NCBI GenBank assembly: GCA_037962975.1
Contig: CM075676.1
Coordinates: 22,749,001 to 22,813,000 of the forward strand
DNA length: 64,000 nt
DNA from: Clitoria ternatea
Lineage: Eukaryota; Streptophyta; Magnoliopsida; Fabales; Fabaceae
Reading direction: 5' to 3'
The notes under the pieces were generated by a model. It did no database searches. It was not told where the DNA came from and saw nothing but the letters and a program-made list of their open reading frames with translations. The position numbers and the translations under genes were made by a program. Positions 33,811-43,949 of this stretch are shown here, piece after piece. Position 1 is the first letter of the stretch. Each line of letters begins with the position of its first letter.

Positions 33811-35800
33811 ACTCGGGAATGGGTGAAATATGACTCGGAAATGGGCAAAAGGCTGACTCGGAATTGGATGAAAAGGCTGACTCAGAATTGGGTGAAAATG
33901 GCTCGGAAGTGGGTGGAAAGTGACTCGGTAATGGGTAAAAATAGCTCGGAATTGACTGAGAAGGGTGACTCGGAATTGTGTAAACAAATGGCTCGAAAAT
34001 GGTGAAAAGTGACTCGAAAATGGGTAAAAATGGCTCGGAAATTGAGTGAAAGGATTCACTCGGTGCTGACTAAGAGTGACTCACTCGGTGTGGATTGAGA
34101 AAGGACTCACTCAGTATCAGAAGTGTTTTGATCGGATTTTGTCTATGCAAGAAGCATTCACTCAGAATTTGCTTCAGTCGGAGGTGTCTTGCTCGGATCT
34201 TATCTCTGGTTTAATTTCTAATCAGAAATGGAATTTAAAAATATGACCACTTGATGCATTCACTCGGAGTTGGCTTTGTTTTCAACCAGAACTTAGAATT
34301 GGGATATTTTCACTCGGAAACGAACTTCTTTCCACTCAGAAATTGGAATTTGACAATTTGACGACTCGGATTTCTCTCCAATTGAGTGATACTCACTCGG
34401 ATCTTGTTACTGCTTCAGTATTGACTCGGAACTGACCTTGGGAGTCGGTCTAATCTTCCAATCAGAATGGAACTTGGACTTTTTCACTCGGAAATGGTCT
34501 TCTTCTCACTCAGAAATTGAATTTTGATAATTTGACAACTCGGATTTCTCTCCAATTGAGGGATACTCACTCGGATCTTGTTACTACTTCAGTATTGACT
34601 CGGAACTTCTTTAATCGGAGGTGCTCTGCTCGGATCTTGTCACTTCTTGAAGCATTGACTTAAAATTTCTGTGCCCAGGAAAAGACACCTGTCCCCAAAT
34701 CAGACTTGCTGCTCCAATCGGTAATCCTTTACTCGGTATTTGTTCACAATCGCTTCCTTTTACTCAGTGGCTGCAACCGAGGATCTTCCACTCGGATATA
34801 TGCCTTTGGACAACATTTATGTAAATTTAGTTCCTTATTTCACTCGGACTGGCTTGGAAACACTCCCACACTTGAAGCCTACTCGAAAATGTCCTACCTG
34901 GAGACATTCCACTCGAAATTAGACTCGGACATGGATGACTCGGATATCTCACTCGGTAACAGCCATTTTGCACTCGGAAATAGCCATTTGTCACTCGGAA
35001 ATAACTATTTTTCACTCAAAATTTATCATTCTGAGTCACTCTGCTCGGTAGATCATTTAGAGATGAAGTCCAGTCCTCTTAGAATTCTTTCCACTTGGGT
35101 CGGACCGAAAGAGGTGTTCACAGATGTATTTCAATCAGAAGTTACGACAGCTCCAACAATCCTTCAGGGGCATTCGTTCGTATTTCCACTCGGATAGTCA
35201 ACCAATCCCTCGGAATCCTTCACTTGGACAAGTCTTGGTCAGATTCAGGGCTCAGGAGTAATTCATTTGCGTATCAGAACTTGGATATATTCACTCGGAG
35301 GTGCTCTCTTTTTTTTCTATCTGAACTTGCCACCTTTTCTCTCAGAATTTGGCACTTGAGAATATGACCACTCGGATATATTCACTCAGAGTTGGTTTTG
35401 ATCAGGCATTTGTACTCGGATTTACCTCAAGGCAATATTCCACTCGGCAATGCTTCACTTGGAGTCATTCTACTCGGATTTGATCATTCAGAGTCATTCT
35501 ACTCAGATTTACCTTCAACAGGGTAATATTTCACTCGGAAATGTTCCATTCTGAGTTATTTTACTCGGATTTGATCATTTTTGAGTCAATGCACTCAGAT
35601 TTTTGTCCAACAGGGTTATATTTCACTCGAAAATACTCCAATCAGAGTCATCTGGCTCGGACTTGATCATTTTTGAGCCATTCCACTCGGATTTTTGTCC
35701 AACAGGGCTATATTTCACTCGGAAATGCTTCAATCAGAATCATCCGGCTCGGACTTGATTATTTTTGAGCCATTGTACTCGGATTTGACCATTCTGATTC
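33811..35800. repeat. CTCGG-word field in the U3 of the Ogre LTR
   Basis: Dozens of CTCGG/CTCAG words, mostly as GACTCGGAA or TCACTCGGA. From 33812 to 34110 they follow steps of 21-26 bp, and again about 20-21 bp at 34952-35014; elsewhere they are irregular. Left of about 33780 the same word occurs mostly in the opposite orientation (CCGAGTG). Confidence 0.75.
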
Positions 35801-35859
35801 AGAATACAGTATAAAAGAAGATTCGTTCCACTTGGACCGGACCAAAAGAGGTGTTCACA

Positions 35860-35874
35860 GATGCCCCTCTTTAC
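35860..35874 (-). other. Polypurine tract of the Ogre-type element
   Basis: The minus strand reads GTAAAGAGGGGCATC directly before the 3' LTR start at 35859. Confidence 0.75.
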
Positions 35875-36262
35875 TTCCTTTTCACAAAAGAAACACGAAG
35901 CTTCTGTGTTTCTGAAGCGAAAAAGAAGTAAAGATATGAACACCGATGTAGGGGCCAAGTGGGACCTCTTAATCGGTATGGCGTCTGATGGTGCTGGCAA
36001 TCACGAGTTAGTGTGACCCTTTTTTTTCTTTAAAGACGAGCATTTCCCGCTTCTGTCTCTCTCTTTTTTTTCTTTTTCTTTTTCTTTTTTTTGAATCTGG
36101 AAAAAAGTGGGTGGCTCTTCTTTGAATGACATGAAGAGGAAGGATTGTCTTTCTATTAACAAAAGGTGAGAGGATTGGGTGTTGATTCTCAATTGATCAG
36201 AGATGAAGGATACCATGTTCGACGACAGATAAAGGTGAGGGTGTTGCCTCCTGGTTGACTAA
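35875..36262 (-). other. Ogre 3' untranslated region, end next to the LTR
   Basis: No domain recognised. It includes a CT-rich stretch (36055-36095) and precedes the 33-bp tandem array. Confidence 0.6.
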
Positions 36263-36770
36263 AAGGTTAAAGGGTGCCATTTGATCGGCGATTGAAAAAT
36301 AAAGGGGTGCCATTTGATCGGCGACTGGAAAGTAAAGGGGTGCCATTTGATCGGCGACTGGAAAGTAAAAGGGTGCCATTTGATCGGCGACTGGAAAGTA
36401 AAGGGGTGCCATTTGATCGACGACTGGAAAGTAAAGGGGTGCCATTTGATCGGCGACTGGAAAGTAAAAGGGGTGCCATTTGATCGGCGACTGGAAAGTA
36501 ATGGGGTGCCATTTGATCGGTGACAGGAAAGTAAAGGGGTGCCATTTGATCGGCGACTGGAAAGTAAAGGGGTGCCATTTGATCGGCGACTGGAAAGTAA
36601 AGGGGTGCCATTTGATCGGCGACTGGAAAGTAAAGGGGTGCCATTTGATCGGCGACTGGAAAGTAAAGGGGTGCCATTTGATCGGCGACTGGAAAGTAAA
36701 AAGGGTGCCATTTGATCGGCGACTGGAAAGTAAAGGGGTGCCATTTGATCGGCGACAGGAAGATAAAGTG
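36263..36770 (-). repeat. Tandem array of a 33-bp unit (about 15 copies)
   Basis: Unit marked by GCCATTTGATCGGCGACTGG and a GAAAGTAAAGGGGT linker, nearly identical between copies, with one- or two-base length changes in a few. It produces long open frames in several registers (for example 36197-37045 minus), which I do not regard as genes. Confidence 0.95.
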
Positions 36771-36975
36771 TGGGGTTGACCCTCGGTTGACGGGAAATGT
36801 AAAAGCTGGAGTTGACCCTTGGTTGACAGGAAATGTAAAGATTGGGGTTGACCCTCAGTTGACAGGAAATGTAAAGATTGGGGTTGACCCTCGGTTGACA
36901 GGAAATGTAAAGATTGGGGTTGACCCTCGGTTGACAGGAAATGTAAAGATTGGGGTTGACCCTCGGTTGACATGG
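36771..36975 (-). repeat. Tandem array of a 36-bp unit (five to six copies)
   Basis: Unit marked by GGTTGACCCTCGGTTGACAG and AAATGTAAAGATTGG, directly adjoining the 33-bp array. Confidence 0.93.
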
Positions 36976-36979
36976 CTGA

Positions 36980-37855
36980 AGGCTCTTGGGGAACTGCCGC
37001 TTGACTGAAAGAGGATAAACCTGGGGTGATGCCCCAGTCTGACATGATTTGAAGGAATCTTAGGGGAACTGCCCCTTGACTGAAAGAGAATAGATCTGGG
37101 GTGATGCCCCAGTCTGAGATGGTTTGAAGGAATCTTGGGGAACTGCCCCTTGACTGAAAGAGAATAGACCTAGGGTGATGCCCCAGTCTGAGATGGTTTG
37201 AAGGAATCTTGGGGAACTGCCACTTGACTGAAAGAGAATAAACCTAGGGTGATGCCCCAGTTTGACGAGATTTGAAGGAATCTTGGGGTAACTGCCCCTT
37301 GACTGAAAGAGAATAGATCTGGGGTGATGCCCCAGTCTGAGATGGTTTGAAGGAATCTTGGGGAACTGCCCCTTGACTGAAAGAGAATAGATCTGGGGTG
37401 ATGCCCCAATCTAAGATGGTTTGAAGGAATCTTGGGGAACTGCCCCTTGACTGAAAGAGAATAAACCTAGGGTGATGCCCCAGTTTGACGAGACTTGAAA
37501 GAAACTTGGGGAACTGCCCCTTGACTAAAAGAGAATAAACCTGGGGTGATGCCCCAGTTTGAATGGTTTGGGAGAATCTTAGGGAACTGTCCCTTGACTG
37601 AAAGAGAATGGATCTGGGGTGATGCCCCAGTTTGACGAGATTTGAAGGAATCTTGAGGAACCGCCCCTTGACTAAAAGAGAATAGATCTGAGGTGATGCC
37701 CCAGTTTGATGAGATTTGAAGAAATCTTGAGGAACCGCCCCTTGACTAAAAGAGAATAAACCTGAGGTGATGCCCCAGTTTGAGATTTGAAGGAATCTCC
37801 TTGACTGAAAGAGAATGGATCTGGGGTGATTCCCCGGTTTGAATTGTTTGGGAAG
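36980..37855 (-). repeat. Tandem array of a ~74-bp unit (about 12 copies), each with a hairpin
   Basis: Units start near 36985, 37060, 37134, 37208, 37281, 37356, 37430, 37504, 37578, 37653 and 37728, with a shortened last unit. Each holds CTTGGGGAACTGCCCCTTG and, in most, CTGGGGTGATGCCCCAG, a 6-bp stem with a 5-base loop. The open frame 37244-38098 is a by-product of the repeat. Confidence 0.93.
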
Positions 37856-39083
37856 TGTAGTTCCACTAGGGAAGTATTTGGTTAGCATCTTTCCGGTAAC
37901 CTCCATGGTTCCACCGGGGGAAGTATTTGGTGATTTGGGATATTGTCCTTTGATCGGAAAGAGAAATTTAGGGTCCACTGGGGACATCCGGGGGGTCTGC
38001 TTGTAATGATTGAGAAAAGTGTACAGGGATTCATTGGGGAATGCATGGCAGGCCTGCCGGAGGAGAAAAATCTGGGGGGATGTCCCGGCTTGGGACATTT
38101 TAATGAAGGTAACTTTGTTGGGAAAGTGTTTTCCTATTGGGGAAGGAAGGCATGGCTAGCCTTTGATCACTGTGGTTCTATCAGATAACTAACTTTCCCA
38201 AATTGGATTAGGAAGTGCTCTGGTTAGGGGAGCTGAGTCCATTTTGTGGTTCTCCTAGGGAAGAACCCTCGGTCGGGGTTCCTATACTGGGAAAAACTTT
38301 GGGCAACTAAATGTCTTAGGGTCATAGGTCCTGGCCCTCCCTTAACAGAGAAACTTGAGACAAATTAAAACTTACAGGTGAATTCCCTTGGCGCCTGGCT
38401 TTTGAAGTAACTCATGGCCAAAATAACTTTTACTCTTGGCTTCATTAAAGTTGCCTAGCGGAGTTGGTTATGCTTGTCTGAGGTAAGATCCGGCAATGGT
38501 ATACACTTCGTTCCCCATAACTTCGTGTTTTTGTCATTTTTAAAATTTAAAAATTTTCTTTAAGGCAAAAACTTGTTCATTCATTTTAAATTGTGAACAC
38601 ATGTAAGAAAAAGGAAACATTTTATTTATGATCATCAAGTATGTACAGGTGATGAAAACAATACAAAAGATATGATATGACAAGGTGCAGAGAACTGATG
38701 GTAAAGGTAAAAAGGAAGGCCTTTTAGATCCTCTATCGATTTCCTGAGAGTGGTGAGATTCTGGGTTTTTTCATGATTTCTGGTTATCCTCTGATTTTTC
38801 TTCCGAGGACATGGTTTGACAATGGCTTCAACGCTCTTGACTGACTTCCTTGTCGAAAAGTTGTCATTGCAGTGTTGAATCTATAGGCGGTGAATTTGTC
38901 TGAGCCGTCCTCCTGGGTTTTCGTCCCAACCAATCGCTCTAACTTTTGCCTAGGCCGCCTTTTCAGGTTTTCAACCTAGTGATGATTTTTTTGTTTTTGT
39001 TTTTGTTTTTGTTTTTTTTGTTTTTGTTTGTTTTTGTTTTGTTTTTGTTTTTTTTGTTTTTTGTTTTTTGTTTTTTGTTTTTT
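37856..39083 (-). other. Ogre 3' untranslated region, part next to integrase
   Basis: No reading frame with a known domain. A T-rich TTTTTG microsatellite fills about 38983-39085; it explains the phenylalanine/leucine-rich frame at 38946-39131. Confidence 0.7.
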
Positions 39084-40361
39084 TTACGCGTAGTATCTTT
39101 TCACTGCATCTGCGTTTATAGGCATCGGTAAATCTTCCCCATCCATGTTGGTGAGTATGAGAGTACCTCTAGAAAAAGCTTTCTTCACGACGTAAGGCCC
39201 CTCGTAGTTAGGAGTCCATTTGCCACGACTGTCTTTCTGAATCGACAAAACCTTTTTGAGCACCAAATCTCTTTCTTGGAACTGTCGGGGTCGTACCTTC
39301 TTTTCAAATGCTCGTTTCATACGCCTTTGATATAACTGACTATGACAGAGGGCAGTCAGTCTTTTACCATCAATCAAATTCAGTTGGTCATGTCGAGCCT
39401 GGATCCATTCAGCTTCAACCAGTTTGGCTTCCATGATTACTCGGAGGGAAGGGATCTCCACTTCGAAAGGCATGACTGCTTCGATGCCGTAAACCAAAGA
39501 GAAGGGGGGTTGCCCCAGTCGAGGTTCGGACTGAGGTATGATACCCGTGTAGAGCAAAAGAAAACATTTCATTCCAGTCTTTGTAGGTTACCACCATCTT
39601 TTGCACTATCTTTTTGATGTTTTTGTTAGCCGCATCGACCGCTCCATTCATTTTTGGGCGGTACGGAGAGGAGTTATGGTGGGAGATTTTAAAGCTCTAG
39701 CAAAGCTCCTTCATCATTTTGTTATTCAGATTTGTACCATTATCTGTGATGATTTGGCTCGGTAGATCGTACCGGCATATCAATTCTCGTTTGATGAACT
39801 TAACGACGACATTCTTTGTCACATTGGTATACGAAGCGGCCTCTACCCACTTTGTGAAATAATCGATGGTGACCAAAATGAAGCGATGACCGTTTGAAGC
39901 CTTTGGTTCAATGGGACCAATGACGTCCATCCCCCACATTGAGAAAGCCATGGTGCTGATAAAACATTCAGAGACAACGGGGGTGCGTGAATATGATCAG
40001 CATATATTTGACACTTATGACATCTCCGAACATAGGCAAAGCAGTCTGTTTCCATGGTCATCTAGTAATAATCAGCCCTTAAGATCTTTCTTGACATGGA
40101 GTGCCTATTAGAGTGGGTCCCAAAAGAGCCTTCGTGAATATCTCTCATGATTTTGTTTGCTTCAGTGGTATCAACACAGCGAAGGAGAACAGAGTCATGG
40201 TTCCTTTTGTAAAGCGTATCGCCATTCAAGAATAAACCCATGGCGAGCCGTCGTAGAGTTCTCTTATCGTTCTTCGTAGCACTGTTGGGATATTCTTGAT
40301 TCTGGATATACCTCTTAATGTCGTGGTACCAAGGTCTTCCATCTGGTTCTGCTTCAACCAT
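39084..40361 (-). pseudogene. Ogre integrase (broken by frameshifts and stops)
   Basis: Read from 40361 downwards. The N-terminal finger segment ends CHKCQIYADHIHAPP; the core has WGMDVIGPIEP (first Asp), ITDNGTNL (second Asp), NGAVDAANKNIKKI (Glu region is degenerate) and ALHGYHTSVRTSTGATP. The C-terminal part at 39084-39500 has PFSLVYGIEAVMP, FQERDLVLKK and GKWTPNYEGPYVV and ends VKRYYA before TAA. Breaks: TAG at 40062-40064 where Trp is expected, a one-base shift near 39948, TAG at 39697-39699, and another shift near 39515. Integrase would insert cDNA into host chromosomes; this copy cannot make it. Confidence 0.88.
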
Positions 40362-41126
40362 TTAGCAGTACGCGGGCTCACAACGATTCTCTATCTCGAT
40401 GAAAGGCATATCACAATCGTTACTCACTTTGAACATTGAAGCGAGAGTGGCTAAAGTGTCAGCCATCTGGTTGTCTTCCTGAAGAACATGGTGAAAGGAG
40501 ATCTCGTCAAAGTCCTTGATCATTTCTTTGATATGGGAGTGATAGGGAACCAACTTGTTGTCCCTAGTTTCCCATTCGCCTTTAAATTAGTGGATAACCA
40601 AAGTGGAGTCTCCATAGACTTCTAACGACTTAACTTTCGCCTTTAGTGCTGCTTGGATTCCTAGAAAACATGCCTCATACTCAGCGACATTGTTGGTACA
40701 ATCGAAACACAGCCGGGCACAGACAGGGATGAACTCCCTCTTTGGTGAAATCAAAATGGCTCCGATTCCGTATCCCAAAGCGTTAGAAGCTCCATCAAAT
40801 CTCAAAATCCATTTGTCCTTACTGCCGCCTTCTTCATCTGACAATGCGAGGATATCCTCATCTGGGAAGTCGAATGCCATTGGTTGGTAGTCGCTTATGG
40901 GTTGATGAGCTAAGTAGTCGGCCAAAGCACTCCCCTTTATGGCTTTTTGAGTAACATATGTTATGTCATACTCGGTTAACAGCACTTGCCATCGAGCAAT
41001 CCTTCCAGTCAGAGCTGGCCTTTCGAAGATGTACTTAATGGGATCCATCTTGGAAACTAACCAGGTAGTATGACTCAACATATACTGCCTCAAGCACTTT
41101 GCGGCCCACGCTAATTCACAACAGGT
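40362..41126 (-). pseudogene. Ogre RNase H region, including the second RNase H
   Basis: After the RT-linked RNase H connection (SHTTWLVSKMDPIKYIFERP, LTGRIARWQVLLTEYDI, KGSALADYLA) comes a second RNase H: ILRFDGASNALGYGIGAILI, CTNNVAEYEACFLGIQAALK and LEVYGDSTLVIH, then VLQEDNQMADTLATLASMF. The additional RNase H is an established feature of the Tat lineage. Stops: TGA at 41127-41129 at its upstream edge, TAA at 40587-40589 and TAA at 40362-40364, all in the same frame as RT. Confidence 0.88.
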
Positions 41127-42528
41127 TCATTCTAAAGTAGAGTATCGCATCTTGCAATCAGTGAACTTCTTGCTTAAGTAGTAGATAACACGTTCCTTTC
41201 TTCCAGTTTCATCATGTTGACCTAACACGCAGCCCATGGATTCATTCAGTACCGTCAGATATAGGATCAGTGGCCTCCCAGGGGTTGGAGGTACCAATAT
41301 CGGCGGTTCTCGCAGGTACTGCTTAATTTTCTCAAAGGTTGTTTGGCAGTCCTCATTCCATTGTCCTGGTTGGTTCTTGCGGAGTAGCTTGAAGATCGGT
41401 TCACAGGTTGATGTCAATTGCGAGATAAACCGAGCAATGTAGTTTAACCTTCCCAAGAATCCTCTGACTTCTTTTTCTGTACAAGGGGGTGGCATTTCTA
41501 GGATCGCCTTGACTTTTTCGGGATCTACTTCGATTCCTTTCTTGCTTACAATGAAACCCAACAGTTTGCCTGACCTTGCACCAAACGTGCATTTGGCAGG
41601 GTTTAATCTGAGCTTAAACTTCCTCAACCGCTCAAACAGCTTCCTTAGGTCGCGGACATGATCTTCCTCAGTTCTAGATTTTGCAATGATATCATCCACG
41701 TAGACCTCTATCTCCTTATGCATCATATCGTGGAATAAAGTGACCATTGCTCTTTGATAAGTTGCCCCAGCGTTTTTCAAACCGAAGGACATTACTTTGT
41801 AACAGAAAGTACCCCACAAAGTGACGAACGTGGTTTTTTCCATGTCTTCTAGCGCCATTTTAATTTGATTGTACCCGGAGAAACCATCCATGAATGAGAA
41901 TATGGAGTGTTGGGCTGTGTTATCAACCAAAATGTCAATATGCGGCAGAGGAAAATCGTCCTTAGGGCTGGCTCTGTTTAAATCTCGATAGTCCACACAC
42001 ATCCACACTTTTCCATCCTTTTTTGGGACTGGGACTATGTTGGCTATCCATTGCGGATACTTGGCCATGGCTAAAAAGCCGGCCTCAAATTATTTCTTGA
42101 CCTCTTCCTTGATCTTAAGAAGCATTTCGGGTTTCATTCTCCGCAGCTTTTTCTTGATTGGCGGACATTCAGGTTTTAGAGGCAAGTTATGTTCCACTAT
42201 GCTGTTATCCAACCCTGGCATGTCTTGATATGACCAAGCAAACATATCCCGAAATTCCCGGAGTAGTTTGATCAGTTCATCTTGTCGGCCTTTGCTTAGG
42301 CAGGTGCCTATCTTGACCATTTTGTCCTCCCTTTCATTCCCCAGGTTAATGGTTTTGATTTCCTCCTGATAAGGCCGGATCTCTTTATCCTCTTGTTCTA
42401 ACAATCTTGTCAATTCAGGCGAGGGTCCAAAGTCTTCCTCACTTTCCTCATAGGCGCAATCATTTGGATAATTAGAGTCATGAAACAAAACCAAGTTCTC
42501 ATTGCTCTCAGGGAGATCATTTTTGGAT
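41127..42528 (-). pseudogene. Ogre reverse transcriptase (with one internal stop)
   Basis: The exon starts at 42528 after the predicted intron. RT motifs: WIANIVPVPKKDGKVWMCVDY, NRASPKDDFPLPHID, FSFMDGFSGYNQI, the catalytic box VYVDDIIAKS, LNPAKCTFG, GKLLGFIVSKKGIEVDP, VRGFLGRLNYIARFI. It is followed by the first RNase H (LILYLTVLNESMGCVLGQHD). A TAA at 42090-42092 splits the upstream 42093-42494 part from the core; its position fits a CAA codon turned into a stop. The catalytic Asp pair is intact. Confidence 0.9.
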
Positions 42529-42759
42529 CTGCATTTGGGTTATGTTATAACAAATGAAAAAAGAAATAAGCAAATGGGAGGTTTAAGAGACAGAGGTTGC
42601 ACAAAGATAAGGTAATGAGACTGGAATGTATTCATTAATTTTTTTTAATTTTTAATTTTTTTTAAAAAATAAACAAGTTTTTGCCCTTATTACAAAAATG
42701 GGTCCCGAAGCCTTGGGCATAGCAAGGGGACTGTCAAGTTATGAAATAACAGTGATTAC
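42529..42759 (-). other. Predicted intron between Ogre protease and RT
   Basis: On the minus strand the donor is TCAGA/GTAATC and the acceptor is AAATGCAG/ATCC. The intron is 231 bp, T-rich toward the acceptor. The protease frame ends in TAA right inside the donor (42756-42758), and removal joins the protease frame to the RT frame. Splicing at this place has been reported for Ogre elements; the exact sites here are my inference. Confidence 0.7.
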
Positions 42760-43949
42760 TCTGACAAAATGTTAATGGTTGTAGGGAGCTCCATGACTTC
42801 CCAATTGCTCAGTTCTTGATCCGGGCGGCAAGCATATACCAACTCCATATTGTGGTTAGGCTCGCTTTCAACCATGGCGACCTGATCCGGGTATATCATT
42901 CCAGTGCTCCTGAAGCTCTGATAGAGGTCACAGACGGGGATTCTCGCGGTGTCGAATTCTTGTCCAGTGAGGCGGGCCACCCTCCTTCCCCTTTTCTCTT
43001 CTTCGACCCTTCGTCTATCTGCCGCAATGGGTTTGTACCCCAGGCCATATCTATTCTTATTTTCCAGGAGGCGCACGGGCTGGATTCTACCTTCCAATCC
43101 CCGCCCTAATCCTTTTCCTGGATGGTACCCCTTCCGCAACATGTTCAATGCCACCATTAGAGGCACATTGGGGAAAGACACCTTTACAATGCTTGTTGCA
43201 TTGGTAATCTCCAAGGCTTGGAACGACGTTTCGAGGGCTTCCTCGGCAGCCTCAATGTATGGAGTAGAGATGGGTTTGCTAACCAGGAGGTCCTCTTCCC
43301 CGAAAACAATCACCAACTTGTTATCGATAATGAATTTTAATTTTTGATGCAGTGTGGAGGGGACCACCCCAGCCGAGTGAATCCATGGCCGCCCTAACAA
43401 ACAGCTGTAGGCGGGCACGATATCCATCACTTGGAAGAGCACTTGGAAGGTACAAGGCCCAACTTGTATAGGAAACTCAATTTCCCCCATGACTTCCAGA
43501 CGAGTCCCATCGAAAGCTCGAACCACCATGGAGCTCGGTCTCATATGCGTTCCATCAAAAGGCAATTTTGCCAGTGTGGATTTCGGCATTACATTCAGAG
43601 AAGACCCATTGTCAACAAGTACTTTTGCCAGGATGTAATCCTGACACCTTACTGAAATATGGAGGGCTTTGTTGTGCCCTCTTCCTTCAGTGGGTTCTTC
43701 CTCATCTGTAAAGGTCAAGTAATTGTTGGCAACAATATGCCCGACTATGCCCCCGAACTGGTCAATGGATAAGTCATGCTTAACATGGGCCTCGTTCAGA
43801 ACTTTCATTAATATGTCCCGATGTGGTTTTGAACTCATCAACAGGGACAACAAGGATATCTTTACTGGGGTATGATTCAACTGGTCCAGCACCTGGTACT
43901 TGCTGTGGCGGATAAACTTAAGAAATTCTTGGGCTTCTTCTTCAATCAT
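42760..43949 (-). pseudogene. Ogre aspartic protease with G-patch-like segment
   Basis: About 396 codons open. The active-site region is VLVDNGSSLNVMP, with DNGS in place of the usual DSG/DTG, as is common in this lineage. YSCLLGRPWIHSAG marks the second conserved protease block. Then follows MLRKGYHPGKGLGRGLEG, a glycine-rich G-patch-like motif reported after the protease in Tat elements. Upstream the frame connects to gag through MT-stop-SGRVYTP (TGA at 44049-44051). This stretch itself has no internal stop, unlike its neighbours. Confidence 0.88.

Larger units (their letters stand above)
31833..35859 (-). repeat. 3' LTR of the Ogre-type element
   Basis: Plus strand starts TGCCGCAACCTGGATCGCG and ends GAGGTGTTCACA. 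It holds three groups of short repeated words (separate entries): GACGTC-centred palindromes at 32190-32516, CCGAGTRA at 32831-32975, and CTCGG words from about 33811 to 35800. Open frames in it (for example 33071-33340, 33381-33848, 34706-35197) recur in the other LTR and carry no recognisable domain. Confidence 0.93.

Noticed and set aside
33381..35367. Frames of 76-163 codons in the Ogre LTR as accessory genes
   Set aside because: They are built from repeated CTCGG words, overlap on both strands, and the counterparts in the right LTR have changed ends.
35803..35815. Plus-strand TATAAAAG as the Ogre promoter
   Set aside because: The element is transcribed from the minus strand, and the conserved minus-strand TATAAA boxes at 33351 and 51187 fit better.
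36197..38098. Large minus-strand frames (282 and 284 codons) as repeat proteins
   Set aside because: They follow from tandem units of 33, 36 and ~74 bp in the Ogre 3' region. Several registers on both strands are open at once, and there is no start context or domain.
38946..39131. Phenylalanine/leucine-rich 61-codon frame resembling a membrane segment
   Set aside because: It is the translation of a TTTTTG microsatellite inside the Ogre 3' region.
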